A stretch of 64,000 nt of DNA from Schizophyllum amplum (GCA_007026445.1 VDMD01000011.1:434001-498000); one strand, 5' to 3'; counted from the first letter of the stretch, positions 11,046-24,021 are shown. Notes: generated from the sequence alone by a model not told the origin. Made by a program: numbers and translations.

Positions 11046-14000
11046 GCAGTGTATGAATACCACTGCTCAACGTGCGTCCTCTTCTGCTCGTTTGAACCCA
11101 TGATCAGGCTGTAGAGTCTATCCCTCGCTGGGATACATCAGATGGTTCTACTTATCATCATCAAGGTGTGTGCACTGTGTCGCCTATTCCAGGGTGTGAA
11201 GACGCTGACGCCGCATCTCACAGCGGTAGCACAGTTTACGCTTTGAGAATAGAGGTGTCGTGAGACGCAATCAAGGCAGCACTGCATCGGTGCCAGTTCA
11301 GTCGTCCTATCGCCCTGTCCGGGCCAGGTCCGGGCATGGACTGGGTTTGATAGCGAGCCCAGATGTGTCCGCCTTTGGTATGTCGCGACCTGCCGCTCGT
11401 CATCTGGACCGGCATCTTTGGGGCGCTCATCACCTTGTATAGCTCTTGTATGGTCCACCGGGGAAGCGGGGTGGGCACGTCATATCAGTCGGCATTGGGC
11501 CGCGTCTGAACGATTGACGAGAGTTGCAATGGTCTGAGGCTCGGAATACTTCAAGTCCATGCCTCGGACCCGGGGCTTGGCTCGCTGTAACATCTAGCTG
11601 GCGTGCACCTGTTCGAGTGCTGCTGCTCAAGTACGTCCCTTACCTCAGCAGCTTGCGTTATGGCCTGACAGGTTATCCAGAAATGGTATTGTAAAGTCAA
11701 TGCCTGACGTCTTTGTGAGCGATTCCAATACGACGGTGAGAGTCAGCTGTAACGAGATGCAAGGGTGCGTGGATGATCAACCAAATACTTACTTCATCTC
11801 CGTTGGGTGTCGAGGTGCAATCCAACGGCCTGTTAGCGCGCCTGCTGGTCTCCAGGGCTTCTGGTCGCCGTGTTGCTGTCGCAGAGCGGGCTGCCCGCCT
11901 GTCCTTCATCTGACGTTCGGGCGCCTCGGTTCCTGTGATAGCGGAAGTCTCCGAAACAGGCGCGTCACTTGTGTTATGCTCGATCTTAGCGGCTCGGGGA
12001 TTTCCAGCGCTACCAGGCTCCGTGTAGCAGCCACTCCTTGCCCACGATCAGCACCCGCTTCGGAACACAAGAGGGCCTGTTCGACGAGGCCAAGGGTTTC
12101 GTTTGACGCTAGACGGGTGAGCACGACATGCTGATATCAGCGACTAATCTGATACTGCTAAGTATCTAGCGCGCACGCAGTGACATTGATGACCGACTAC
12201 CGAAAGTAGCGGACAAGGCCACGACACCGGCCGTAAAGTTGAACATTTTTCACGTGACATTCCTTTAGGGCGATTCCGCATCCGGACTGAAGGGCAAGGG
12301 ATAGGTCCCGTGCAGTGCGGTTCCTGTCCGGCACCGAGGGCGCTGAGCGGCGGGACAGAAACGCGACGGACGCGACAGGGGAAGGCTGGTGTCATCGCGA
12401 TGGGTATGGTCTCGGACGTTGATAGGCGTGCGCTAACGCTGGCCCCGGAGCGACAGTCACCTGCGCGTTTGCGAGTAGCGCCGAATGCTACTAGCAGCGC
12501 CCTCACGTCGCAACGTTGGCGTCTTCCGTCACGTTTTCTTTGCGTTTATGGCCTTTCCGCGATCCTTCACGGGAAGGTCGCGTCGATTACGCTGTGCAGG
12601 CAGAGGAGGCGACGTCGCCTCCACGGGGCGCGCGGGACGTCTAACTCGCGCTGAGGGTGCGATGGCACATGACTATACGGCGACCTTCACAGTGCGATCC
12701 GATATTACTATCTATGATATGATGAAGCGGTACCATTCCAGCTTGCTGAAAAGCACAACGATGCGTGTTCGTGGAGGCTCGGAGGTGCGGGTGGCACCGT
12801 CAGGTGAAATCCTACGACGCCATAGGGGCAGCGTGGGGTCCGTTCGTTGTAGATACGGTTACCGGTGCGAAACCACGGCCGGTGTGGGTGAGTCGTGGTA
12901 TGGGCAGCGGTGCTCTGAATCGCTCGGAGATGTGGGCCGGAATGATCTTCGTACGTCCATTCTCGCTGAATGTGAGAAGACGACAGGAGAACGACGGACT
13001 GGAGCATCGAGGGGCAAGGTCGTCAGAAGATGCGTCCGCACCGACACTCGAAGCCAGAAGTCGGACGCCGCTTGCGGATTCGCAGGCTGATGGTCGGAGT
13101 AGATGAGAAGATACAGCGAACTTGAATCAGCTATTGAAGTCGAACCGTGCAGTCGACCTGATAGTCACCGATGAAGACGGCTGGAAGCCCGGGTTGAATG
13201 CTGGAGGGGTATACAAGCATCGCGCGGGAGAATGAGTTCATAGCGGAGTTAGGAGTTGCGAATGAGGACAGCGTGGAATGCGCGCATGGGATCCTTTTTG
13301 TTGACTTCATCGGCACTTGTAAAGGCGCGAGGAGAGCTACTGTATGGAGTAAACGCGACGCCGCAGTTCGACTGAAAGGATGTATCTGATAAGATTCCAT
13401 AGACGAGGCGCGACCTTCTGGCCAATCCAAGGTCTGCTGGTCTCTGTTAGCCTGCGGATCCAGGAGCAAGGGTGAAGATAAGTGGCTCAAGGGTCCTTCT
13501 TCTCTCTGGAAGTGATGCTGAATAGAGGTCAATTAGCAATGAAGGCGGCGTCAGGAAGCGACCGTAGGGTGCTAGGCCGGTGCACGAGGCTCGCGGGGTT
13601 TGAAAGACCGAATGGTGGCGGTGACGAGCAAAGGTGAGTCACGGGCATGCCTTCTCCGCGTCGCGAGGCACCTTATAGAAGGGCTATGAACGGGCTAGGA
13701 CGGATAGGGCGAATGCGCTAGCGGTTTAGCTTGCGATAGACATACACACGGTGACAAGCTTGAATGAGATCTATTCAGGCAAGTATGAGTTGTGGGCTGC
13801 TGTGGCGCGCACGACACCGAGATTGGCTTTGCGTTGGAGATAGAGTACGTAGCGCCGCACTTTATACGAGCGCGGACGCAGCGCGCCATCAGTGCATGAG
13901 CCCGAATTTCTTGAAAGCACCCATATGCCCGAAGACGAGGTGAACTTTGTGATTATTCGAGTTCAACATGCTGACCGTGGGAAAGCGATTGTCAGTAGCA

Positions 14001-15487
14001 AGAAATCAGATTGGGATCGGTGAGACGAGCAACAGCCTCCGGAGTCTGACGGAAGGTGTCGCCAGAGTTAAGGTATGTGACACAGTCCGTAAAAGGGGTG
14101 GTGGTGGTGGTGGCGGCGCCTCGAGCCGAGATTGCGAAGGTTGGTCGCCCCAGCGGCGGCGGGGCCAGCGCCAGGGAGATGAGAGGAGGCGAGCGTCAAG
14201 AAGCGGTGTCGCGGCGTGAGGTCTTCAAGGAGCGCAGGGAGCAGGGACCCACGAGTTGCGAGATTGACGTCGTCGGACCGAGGTGCCAGCTGGAGCGCGC
14301 AGGCTGAGCGCGTGCAAGTGATAAAAGCGCCGAGCAAAGCGGAGGACAAGCTGCGAGAGCGCGCAGCAAGGCGAGTGTCCGCGTGATGGGCATAACGACG
14401 AGACCGAAAAGGGCAGTTGCTTCGAAGGATTCTGGGTCGAAGACAAGTGGAAGAAGAGAGGGAAAGGGGTCGGCGCGTGTAATTGATTTCGGGGAGAGAG
14501 CAACAAGGGGATCGGAAGCGTCGGAATGCATGGCCGATGTGTGTCACATGCGGGTTGCGGTTGCCCAAGCATGGTGACAAACACCCCCACGATCCGATGA
14601 CGCCAGGGCTTGATCTACATCAGCTACCAATTCGTCGGGCGCGGAAGCGAAGTTCGGAAGCAAGCTGGAAGCAAGTTTGCAGATTCGGCCAATTAATCAA
14701 ACACCATCATAGCCGTGGGAAACGATCGGTTCGTCCAAGTCTATCAAGGTTCGCGTGGCAAACGACACGTCAGCATAAGAGGTCGTTCACTCGAGCAGGC
14801 TGTACGACGGCAGTCAGTGGTCTGAGAGACAGCAAAAGAGAAGGTCCAGCATGAGGATCCGTGCATGTATGTAGTTGCGTGGGCGCAGGGTACCAAAGGG
14901 ACGTACAAGTGCATTGCGGCGTTCGATTTGGGTTCGGATTCGACGACCAGATGACGAGTCGAGTCAAAGTCGAGTCGAGACCCTGCTCGCAGTCTTCTCG
15001 CGCGAGAGACAACGTGTGATCTCCGCGGCGAGTTTGCATTCGCGATAAGCGAGGTTTTGATCGCGGCTGCAATGGAATCGACTTGCGCGGCAAAACAAAG
15101 GCACCCGGAGGCACGCGGGTGGAAAAGGTGGAAACGATGGGGCTGTGCGCAGAAAGGCGCCGGGGAGGTGGAAGAGACAAGATGGGGGGATGAATTGGAC
15201 GTGGAAGCGCGGAGAATTGGATTGAATGTCATGAGGCGTGGACACGGGCGGTGGCGGCCTGCGAATGGATGAGCCGAATCAGCTGCGATCAGAAGCGGTC
15301 GGAAGCAGGAGGAAGGTGAAGGCAAGATGACAGCAACGGGCGCGCGGGGAGCGGGCGTGGATGCCGAGAAGGCCCGATTGGAATCTGGGCGAGCATCACC
15401 GCCTGCCGGGTGATGTCTGAAGTGATCATGTGTAATGCCGCTGATCTCTGATCTCGCGTGCGGCCTGCTGCCCTGGCGCCGGACCTG

Positions 15488-15495
15488 TTTATATA
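15488..15495 (+). promoter_or_regulatory. TATA box of SSN6
   Basis: TTTATATA in GC-rich surroundings, 47 bp upstream of the chosen ATG at 15542, consistent with a very short leader. Confidence 0.5.
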
Positions 15496-15541
15496 CCCCG
15501 CCCCGTCACGCGTCCACCTTTTCGCCCCGCCCCGCCTGTCC

Positions 15542-18500
15542 ATGTCCCACCGCCACGTCTCGCGCCAGCAGGACCGCGAGGTCCGCATGGCCGACCCATC
15601 GCCGACCCTCGCCCCCCACATCAACGGCGCCGCCGCCCCCGCCGTCAACGGCGCCAACCACTCACATCATGTCTCCCCCGCCGTCGCCCACTCCGTCGTC
15701 GTCAACGGCACCGCGCCCTTGTCCCTCGCCCAGAAGCTCAGCCGTGCGAACGAGGACACATGGATGCTTGTCGGTAAGTCGCATACCCCAAAGCCACAGT
15801 GCGGTCGGTGGCTTACTCCATCCCCAGGTCGCGTAGCAGAGCAGATGGGAGAACTTGACCTAGCTCTGTCCGCATACGAGAGCGTGCTGCGCCACAATCC
15901 AAATTCTATGAATGGTCTGAGCCAGGTCGCGAGCATCGCGCGCATCAAGGAGAATTACCCGAAGGTGCGTCCTCGTGTTGTGATTTGCTTGGCTGCCACT
16001 AACAATACCTTCCCGATTAGGCCATCGACTACTTCCAACGCGTCGTTGCCGTGGAAGATCACAACGGAGAAGTATGGTCCGCTCTTGGTATGTTGAACGT
16101 TCACTTCCCTCGGATCGACCTGACATCCCCCAGGCCACTGCTACCTGATGCAGGATGACTTGCAGAAGGCGTACACCGCCTACCAGCAAGCGCTATACAA
16201 CCTTCCCAACCCCAAAGAAGATCCCAAGCTGTGGTATGGCATCGGCATACTGTATGATCGGTATGGGTCGCTTGACCACGCCGAAGAAGCGTTTTCGTCT
16301 GTGCTCCGTATGGATCGAGGTTGGTCTACTCCATCTTTGAGGAAAGTTAGCAGATGTCAAACTCATTGTTAGAACTAGACTTCGACAAGGCGAACGAAAT
16401 CCTCTTTCGCCTTGGGATCATCTATAAGCAGCAGTGCAAGTTCAACGACTCCCTCTCGTGCTTCCACCAGATACTCCGCAACCCTCCGAGTCCTCTGGCG
16501 CATGCCGACATCTGGTTCCAGATTGGGCACGTCCACGAGCAGCAGAAGGATGTACGTTACGTCACAGTCATTGGCGGATCACGATACTCATATGTCGTTG
16601 CAGTTCGTGCAGGCGAAGGAGGCGTACGAAAAGGTGGTCCAGGATAATCCCAACCACGCAAAAGTTCTGCAGCAGCTCGGGTGGCTCTTCCACCAAGATG
16701 GATCTTCGTTCCAGAATCAGGATGAGGCCATTCACTGCCTCACCAAGAGCTTGGAAGCGGGTACGTCATGTTGTGCCTTGGGCGGCTTCGTTTTGCTGAT
16801 CGTTTTGCAGATTCTTCGGACGCGCAGAGCTGGTACCTCTTGGGTCGTGCGTTCATGGCCGGTCAAAAGTACAACAAGGCGTACGAGGCGTATCAGCAGG
16901 CCGTCTACCGGGACAGCCGCAACCCGACGTTCTGGTGCTCCATCGGGGTTCTATATTTCCAGATTAACCAGTTCCGGGACGCGCTCGATGCGTACTCCCG
17001 CGCCATCCGCATCAACCCTTATATCTCGGAGGTTTGGTTCGACCTTGGGAGCCTCTACGAGTCGTGCAACAATCAGATTTCCGACGCGATCGATGCGTAT
17101 GCGCGCGCTAGCGAGCTCGACCCGAGCAATCAGATTATAACGCAGCGCTTGCAGCTGCTCAAGAGCGCGCAGGTCAACGGTACTCGTGTCGGTGCGGCGC
17201 CGGGCCCGCAGGACGTCCATCCTACGGCTTACGCAAACGTCGTACCGCCCGGGCCTGGTGGTATGAGCGGGCTGCCGTTGATGCTGCAGGCTCCGGGTGT
17301 GACGCCTCGTCCGGGACCCCTCAGGACGGACTCGCGTGGTCCCGGTAGTGAGATTGCTCTGCCGCCACCATCGCAGATGTCGATCGCGGGTCGTAGCGGC
17401 TCGCCGCCCTTCCGTGGTGGTCCGCCGCCGCCTGTGGTGCTCGACGACCGTCATCCGCCGTCCCACACGCCCCTTGCGCCGATGGAGCTCGATCGAGGTG
17501 GTCCGCTTCGCGATGGGGGTCGCTCGCTGCTCAATCGCGACAGCGTTCCGCCGCCCCCACCGCGCACGAACGGTCACGTCGACCCATTTTACAATCGCGG
17601 TCCCCGTCCGTCGAGGTCGTCGTCGCCCGCGCCACCGCCTACGTCTCTGCTCGGAGGTCCTCGCGCTCGTTCTCCCGAGCAGTGGCCGCCGCGGCAGAAC
17701 GGTTCACCTGTCATGTCAGGCAGGCAGTTTGCTGCACCGCTCCCCGTCTCGCGCGAGTACGAGTCGTCGCCGATGGATAATGTGCGCTCCTGGAGTCGGA
17801 GTCAGGCTGCACAGCAGGAGATGATGCGCGGCCCCGAGCCGCCGCGTCGTGAAGGCTCACCTATGAGCGATCGTCAGAGGTCGCACTCGCGGTCTAGCGC
17901 TCGTCGAGGCTACCCGGCTGCTCCTGAGTCGGGTCATAGGATGCCTCCGTACGAGCGGGAGCGGCCTAGCCGATACGACCCGCTCATGGATGCAGCGGGA
18001 GAGCGGGAGCGCGAGGCGATGGAGGCCGACAGGCGCAGCCAATTCGAGCGCTCGCCCGAGGGCATGCGGGGTGCGCGTCTTCCTGGTCCGGGTGCGCGGC
18101 CACCATCGTCACGCAAGAACTCGATCAGCCCGGGGTCGCGGCCTGCGAAGCGGCCGGCTGCCGAGCCGCCCGTCACGAACGGGAACGGGAACAAGCGCAA
18201 GCGGCGCGCGACGAACAAGTCGTCGGAGTCAGACACGCCCAAGCCCGAGGGGTGGGGCGAGTCGTCGTCACGTGCCCCGCGGGCGCGTTCGCCGGGCATG
18301 ATGAGCAGCTCCGGCGCATCCTCGTCTCGCTCCGTGCAGCCTTCGCCGACGGGCATGGCGCGCCCGCCGGAGCGGGTGTTGGACGAGGATTACGATGAGC
18401 CAGCTGTAGCGGCGGACGCGCTCATGGGTCTTGCGTCTAGCTCTGGCTCGTACCGCCAAGCCGAGGCCGCGCAGTCGTCCAACTCGCCGACGGTGTCTAC

Positions 18501-19026
18501 CGGCAGCCGCCATAGCGATGGCACTCGTGTCCTTTCGCACCGTAACTCGGTCTCGTCCCAGCGGAGTCGTCCGTCGCCGCCAGCGCCAGCCGCGCCGTCG
18601 CTCAAGCGACCTCCCAGCCATGGCGCCTTCGAGGATCATGAGCCGAAGCGGCCCCGCATGGACTCGTCATCGCGCCGCCCGTCGTCGCCTTCGCAAGGTC
18701 GTCGTTCGCCGCAGCAGTCGAGTCGCCCGTCGCCCATTCCTTTCCGCACGCAGCCGTCGTCGCGCTCGCCGGACACGCACGAGCCGTACGGTGCGAGCCC
18801 GTCATTGCCGGCGGTTCTGCCGCCGCATCCGCGTCCCATCGGCAATGGTGCAGGCGGGCAGGGCGGCTCGCCGTCTATCGCGCTGCCTCCGATTGCGACG
18901 TTGCAGTCGTCGAAGAGCCCGCAGGGCGAGCGGGACGAGCAGATGCAGGTCGACCGCAGCCGGTCGGGGACGCCGAGACAATCGCCCGGGAACCGCGTGT
19001 CGCCGCCAAAAGGGGAGAAGGATTGA
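15542..19026 (+). CDS. SSN6: General transcriptional corepressor Ssn6/Cyc8 (TPR protein)
   Basis: Adaptor subunit of the Tup1-Ssn6 corepressor, nuclear, linking DNA-bound repressors to Tup1. Roughly 1,050 residues in seven exons. After a short Ala/Asn/His-rich start (ATG 15542, MSHRHVSRQQ), about ten tetratricopeptide repeats run to around residue 400, with family-typical blocks such as LGHCYLMQDDLQKAY, PKLWYGIGILYDRYGSLDHA, ILFRLGIIYKQQCKF, WYLLGRAFMAGQKYNKAYEA and FWCSIGVLYFQINQFRDALD. The last exon (from about 16811 to the TGA at 19024) also encodes a long disordered tail very rich in Ser, Pro and Arg, with a basic nuclear-localisation-like patch (NGNKRKRRATNK). TPR order and spacing match Ssn6 rather than other TPR proteins. 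Confidence 0.95.
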
Positions 19027-19655
19027 ATGAGGTTGTTGAGGGACGTTGTGTATGTATTTCTTTCCGTATGCTTGCCTTGTATGCTGCCGATGCTATGGCG
19101 CGCAGAGACGATACCATGAGATTACCTACTGCTACATCTTACGCAACATGTATCATACCATGCACTCTATCTTGCTTCATTTCGTTGCGTATGAATTCAA
19201 TCGTTGTTCTTGAGGTTCTCCGCTGTCGTGTTCAGTTCTGCGTGGTGTGGGCTGGGTGTGGGTGAATGCTCATGGACGTTGTGACTTGGCCATTAAGGCC
19301 GTAATGCGTGACGGCTGGTAGTGACATTAGGTCACTTCGATGTTGAACTTGTCGTCCTCGGCCGATGTAATGAGAATCTCTTTGAAGTACTAGGGCACAT
19401 GTCATGGCAGATGCAGCAGATATGTAGGAATAACTCTATATAGCCACAGTATATGTTATATAGCCTTCAAGTCAGGCGAAAAGTCAGGACGAGGGTGAGG
19501 TTCTCTTTCGAGGTATAATACAACTTCCAAGCGTCTACCAAGGCCTAAATGGAACGAGCGACAACCTGTACGCATGCTGTAGTATGCTAGGAACAGCCCG
19601 AGTGCATGATACTGATGTACATTGCACATCTTCACGTGCAAACATAAAAAGACGA
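19027..19655. other. SSN6 3' region, no gene recognised
   Basis: AT-richer DNA with several TATA-like and AATAA-like words, consistent with 3' UTR and spacer. Minus-strand frames at 19456-19723 are short and overlap the tRNA, so they are not called. Confidence 0.5.
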
Positions 19656-19737
19656 ACCGCTGGCGAGATTCGAACTCGCAACCTTTGCCTTATTCCGCGA
19701 TAGGAAAGCAACGCCATAACCATTAAGCTACAGCGGC
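19656..19737 (-). tRNA. tRNA-Arg(CCT) with a short intron
   Basis: Read on the minus strand the acceptor GCCGCTG pairs with CAGCGGT (one G-U). The D-arm is GCTTAATGGTTATGGC, the anticodon stem is TTGCT/GGCAA, and the T-arm is GCGAG-TTCGAAT-CTCGC. The loop reads TTCCTA, then an inserted TCGCGGAATA, then A, giving anticodon CCT and a 10 nt intron after position 37, the standard place for nuclear tRNA introns. A T5 run follows the gene, as needed for RNA polymerase III termination. The A-box and B-box (GGTTCGAATC-like) are visible. Confidence 0.9.
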
Positions 19738-20063
19738 TTAAGAGCTACCTGTAGGTCTTTATTTCATGCCAAACGGCCAAGAAATGAAAGAGATACGCGC
19801 AAAACATTGGAGGGTCGGCGGCGGAAGGGTTGGCGGCAGAGTGAGCAGGGAGGCTGTCAACGCTATGTCTGATAAACTTTTTTGTGACATGTTCCCGCGC
19901 TCGACACAGCATTTAGGAGGACATCTGCTCTGTAGTGTGGTGCTGCACCAACTCGTTGAACACAACCATTCTGCTGCGACGAGTGCGATGTGCGGGCAAG
20001 AGCAATTCGCGAGACGTATGCAAGACAAATAAATAGTACACTGCAGTACACTCGGGGACGCGT
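19738..20063. other. Intergenic between tRNA-Arg and ARO2 3' end
   Basis: No gene seen. Includes a short GGCGG-rich patch near 19810-19840. Confidence 0.45.
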
Positions 20064-21455
20064 CTACTGGGCCTCGTCCTTCTTCACTTCCTCAATCATC
20101 TGGTCAACGCCGGCGCGACCCATGCCAGGCGGCAGATTGAGCGTCGCGAGCCTGGCACGCGCGGCCTGCCTCGCCTCCTGCAGGAGCGTCATGTCCATCA
20201 CGACGAGCGCCGCCATCGCCTCCACAATGGGCACCGCGCGGGGCACGACACACGGATCGTGCCTCCCCCGCGCCGCAAGCGTCCCCGGCACACCCGCATA
20301 CGTCGACGTCGCCTGCTCCTTCGAGATCGTCGCGGGCGGCTTGAACCCGATCCGGAAGTAGATGTTCTCCCCGTTCGTGATACCACCCTGCACACCGCCG
20401 CTCCAGTTCGAGCGCGTACCGAGCTTGCCGTCGGGCTTCGCGTAGAAGGGATCGTTGTGCGCGCTGCCGGTGGCCTCGGTGCCCTGGAAGCCGGACCCGA
20501 TCTCGAAGGCTTTGGTGGCGGGGATGCTGAGCATGGCGTGCGCGAGCTTGGCCTCAAATTTGTCGAAGACGGGCTCGCCGAGGCCGCTAGGGACGCCGCG
20601 GATGACGCAGGTAACTGTGCCGCCGATGGAGTCGTTCTTGGCCGCGGTGGAGGTGATGAGCTAGGGAGGGGTTAGTTGGGAGCGGCGGAGGGATGGGGTG
20701 GCATACCTCGGTCATCTTTTCGCAGGAGTCGGCGTGCGGGCAGCGGATGGTGTTCTTGTCGACGTCGTCGCGGGTGACGGTGTTGAGGAGCTTCATGTAG
20801 TCGGGGGTGAGGATCTCGTCCTCGTCGCCGCCCAGGGTGCGCGGGACGTGGACCTTGCCCACGCCGGAGACGAAGGCGACGATTTCAATGCCATATACCT
20901 CCTTGAGGTATTTTTCTGCGATCGCGCCCGCGGCGACACGTCCTAAGGTTTGTTAGCACTTGATCGGGGACACGCACGCAATGCTCACCGATGGTTTCGC
21001 GCGCAGAGCTGCGTCCTCCACCACTGCTGGCCTTCACGTCGTACTTCTCGAGGTAGGTGTAGTCAGCGTGACTGGGGCGGGGGTAGAGATCGGTCTCGGA
21101 GTAGTCGTGCGGGCGGTGGTCCGTGTTCTGCACCATCAGCCCGATGGGCGTGCCCAGGGTGATCCCCTGCTCTGTGCCGGACTGAATCGCGACGAGGTCG
21201 GGCTCATTACGCTGTCCCGAGCGTTAGCACGACAGATCGGTGGAATGGGGTGCGACATGGGGATGTGCGGGAGGCAGGTTAACGTACGGGTGTGGTGAGG
21301 GCGCTCTGGCCGGGACGTCGCCGCCTTAGCTGCACCTGGACGTCCGCGTCTGTCAGGCGCATGCCCGGCGGACACCCATCGATGATGGCGCCGACAGACT
21401 TGCAGTGGGACTCGCCGAAAGTGGTGACCCGGTAGAGACTGCCGAACGTAGACAT
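20064..21455 (-). CDS. ARO2: Chorismate synthase
   Basis: Cytosolic enzyme of the shikimate pathway that converts 5-enolpyruvylshikimate-3-phosphate to chorismate with reduced FMN. The start is the ATG at 21455 ([20 protein letters not shown]), the conserved N-terminus of the family. Other signatures are [27 protein letters not shown], the RNEPD block across a splice site, the [19 protein letters not shown] and [15 protein letters not shown] stretches, SSARET, and near the C-terminus [20 protein letters not shown]. The length (about 400 residues) is normal. Introns are short, including one after KMTE and one after ARETIG. It is divergent from the SAP30-like gene with only 300 bp between start codons. 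Confidence 0.96.
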
Positions 21456-21755
21456 GGTGGCGGAGTCGTTCGAAGACGAGAAGGAGGACTGCTGCGATCG
21501 AGATGAGACAAGCACGAAACTTTTCTGGAATGGGCGCAAACAAAGGGGGGGAGCGTGGTCGTGGACGGTGGGGGAGGGGGGCAGGCAAGTTTTGTTCGGC
21601 GACCCGTTCGAGTCACTAAATAGGTGGCTGGGGTGCCGGGTTAGGCGCCGGTGTTGTCCAGATCACGGCCTTTTGTTTGGCATCAGTCGCGGTGTTACCG
21701 ACCTTTTATCACCCTTCCGCATACCTCCACGCGCCACCCGCCGCTACACACAATT
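21456..21755. promoter_or_regulatory. Shared divergent promoter, ARO2 / SAP30-like gene
   Basis: The 300 bp between the two start codons must contain both promoters. It has a purine-rich GGGGGGAG block and no clear TATA box. Co-regulation is an inference from the layout only. Confidence 0.5.
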
Positions 21756-22555
21756 ATGTCCACCGCCAGACGCAAGAAGACGCACACCCACGACGACGCG
21801 TCGTACTTTGCGCCCTCGGTCGCGTCGCTGACAGGCCCCGGGACGGTGGGCACGAAGCGAGCGCACCCGGACGACGCACGTCCAGGAGGAACCAAGCGCA
21901 AGAAGGTCGACGTCCCAGTCGCAGAAAAGACAACGAAAGATGAAGAGAGGGCATGTCCGGTACGTGCGCTATACATCGCCCGCCGCCACACACTGACCAG
22001 CCCCCGCAGATCGACTTCAAGACCCTTCCCCCGGCGGTCGTCCACAACTACCTAGCCACCTACGACCTCATACCCCCGATATACCCCTCGCCGCTCGCCA
22101 AGGATGATCCCATGCCACCGGCGTTGCTACTGCACGCTGGTCTCAACAGACAAGCGAGCCCACCGCCTCCGCCTCCCCCACCCGTGCAGCAAGGCAACTC
22201 GAGCGCGACACCCGCCAATCGTCCGAGGCGCGACCCTATGACGATCAAGGAGCGCGAGTCCAGCAAGCGGCGCAGCGCCCGCCTGCTCGAGGACGAGGAA
22301 CTCTGGCGCGCGCGCCCACCCATCCTCAATGACGTCAAGGAGCTGAACGCCGTGCTCAGCGTCCTCGCCGAGCGACATTTCGTCGGGGACATCGCTTTGC
22401 AGGGCTATGGCGCGTCGGGGATGGGTACCGGTATCCTCGGTGCTTCGGGCAGCACTTGGGGAGTGAGGGAGGAGGTGGACACATTGGCTGCGTTCATGTG
22501 CACCGTCGAGAAGCATAAGAGCGCTGCCGCGCTGAACGGTGGTCGATGTACATAG
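21756..22555 (+). CDS. SAP30-like Sin3-binding protein (HDAC complex subunit)
   Basis: Probable subunit of the Sin3 histone deacetylase complex in the nucleus. The ATG at 21756 begins MSTARRKKTHTHDD. Exon 1 has a basic nuclear-localisation-like segment (GTKRKKVDVP). After an intron of about 55 bp comes the segment IDFKTLPPAVVHNYLATYDL, then a Pro-rich linker with a proline run, and a C-terminal helix block (ELNAVLSVLAERHF). That combination resembles the short basidiomycete SAP30 Sin3-binding proteins; there is no zinc finger as in animal SAP30. Only one intron is needed. The main doubt is that the match rests on a short domain. Confidence 0.7.
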
Positions 22556-22738
22556 CAGGACTCCGTAGCCTGGACTATACCCTCTTGATCGCAATGGAAT
22601 ACTAAGAATCTGGTCTTACGGTGCCGATGAGGTAGGAAGCCAGACGGGTATTGGCCATAAGTAGAACAACAACATACGGATACACAGGAAGGTATAGATA
22701 GAGGGGATACAGAGCAGAGGCTGAGCCGCGTATATTAG

Positions 22739-23743
22739 TCAGTCCTCGATGTCAGAGTCGTCGATACAGATACAATGGCAGCAGACGATGGGCTCGAGCT
22801 GCCACCACCACCACTGTCCGAATGTCAGCGAGGGTCGGACTGTGCGGCAGCAGCGGACGCACATTGCTGTTCAGCAGCCTGCCTGGCCACTTGCCAAATA
22901 CCAAGTCGATCTCCCGGCGCAGGCGGTCCTCGTCGTCCTCATTGTCCTCCGAGTCGTCCGCATAGATATACCGCCGCGTCGGGATCGCGCTCTGCATCAG
23001 TGGCGTTCCCTCGTGAACGGTAGGCGGCCGCCCCGCACCCTCCCCCTCCCCCTCGTCGCCTTGGCGCTGCTGCCGCCGCCCACTGCCGCCCGCCAGCAGG
23101 CTCACGCGCTGCCCGAGCGTACCCCAGCCCGGCCGATCGCGCAGGCTCTTCTCGCCGTCGCGCCACCGCAGGGGCGCGGTGATGCTCGACGAGTCGGAGA
23201 TGGTGGACGAGCTCGAGGGCGAGCGCGCGCGGAACGCGGCGGGCGGCGTGTCGGGGAGAACGAAGTGGCGGCGGACGCCGGACGCGATGCGCACACGGGA
23301 GCGGAAGCGGATGCTGCGCTTTTTGGAGTCGGCGGTGGGGGAGGAGGGCGTGTTGGGGTCGCTGGACGCGGGGGAGAGGGGGGACAAGGGCGAGGGGGAG
23401 GCGAGGGGGATGGGGGAGGCGTGCTCGATCATGCAAGAGTGGGGATCGTCGGGGTCGTTGAGGGAGACGATGTAGTGCTCGCCGTGGGCGACGATCAGTT
23501 GCTCGTCCGGGCGCAGCCCGCTGTCAGGGGGCACATCGACGGGCCGCACGTCCAGCGAGGGAGAGTTGTCCTGCGCTCGCGCGCTAGGGGACGCAGAGGT
23601 GGACTCGTCGGGCGGAGTATCATGGTCTTCTTGTATAAAGTCTCAGTTTCAGCTACCGCGGATGCTGCTAACATGGGCGACGACAAACTGTGGATGACTG
23701 CTATTCCCTGTGGGGCGTGCGACGGGCCATGCACTTCGCCCAT
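22739..23743 (-). CDS. Acidic Ser/Pro-rich protein with WWWW/Cys tail, unknown function
   Basis: Three exons join in phase: 23743-23689, 23641-22863 and 22813-22739, giving 302 residues. The first intron is 47 bp with a GCTGAAAC branch site, the second 49 bp with CTGAC. The protein has a readable N-terminal block (GLRPDEQLIVAHGEHYIVSL), a low-complexity Ser/Pro centre with basic KKRSIRFRSRVR, an acidic DDSEDNEDDED stretch, and EIDLVFGKWPGRLL. The last exon encodes four tryptophans followed by a Cys-rich end (CCHCIC) and an acidic terminus. I do not recognise the family. The tail could bind metal or be lipid-modified; neither can be decided. The large open frame on the opposite strand is a GC-rich shadow. 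Confidence 0.65.
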
Positions 23744-24021
23744 GGACTACCTGGACGCCGGAAATGAGAGCAAGAGGCAAGGAGAAAGGTCGACGAGTCA
23801 GACAGAGCGCGCGGTCAAGAATCCCGCCGTCATGCCTGCCGTAGTTAGAGGCTGTATGTAAATATCTGCATCGTGTACATCATCGAGAGATAGCGGCGGG
23901 AATACAGGTGCCACGAGGCAACCCCTGCCGATGACGCCGTCTTTGAGAGGGATCTTGCTGCCCCTGATGCGGGCGGGCGCCTGACCAGCATCGCCTCAGC
24001 CACCGGCGAGGCGCGACCGGC

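Larger units (their letters stand above)
9553..15487. other. Gene-poor 6 kb region
   Basis: No open frame here shows a domain, a convincing splice chain or a family resemblance on either strand. It contains two related GC-rich patches (10085-10175 and 10838-11045) and a (GTG)n run near 14098-14120. The last 1-2 kb is presumably the upstream region of SSN6. Decayed coding sequence or lncRNA cannot be excluded. Confidence 0.4.

Noticed and set aside
14098..14120. (GTG)n microsatellite as a special element
   Set aside because: Short simple repeat of a kind common in GC-rich fungal intergenic DNA.
22749..23861. 370-codon open frame on plus, antisense to the acidic protein gene
   Set aside because: It is GC-rich shadow sequence with low-complexity Arg/Gly content and no splice logic. 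The minus strand gives a coherent three-exon gene at the same place.
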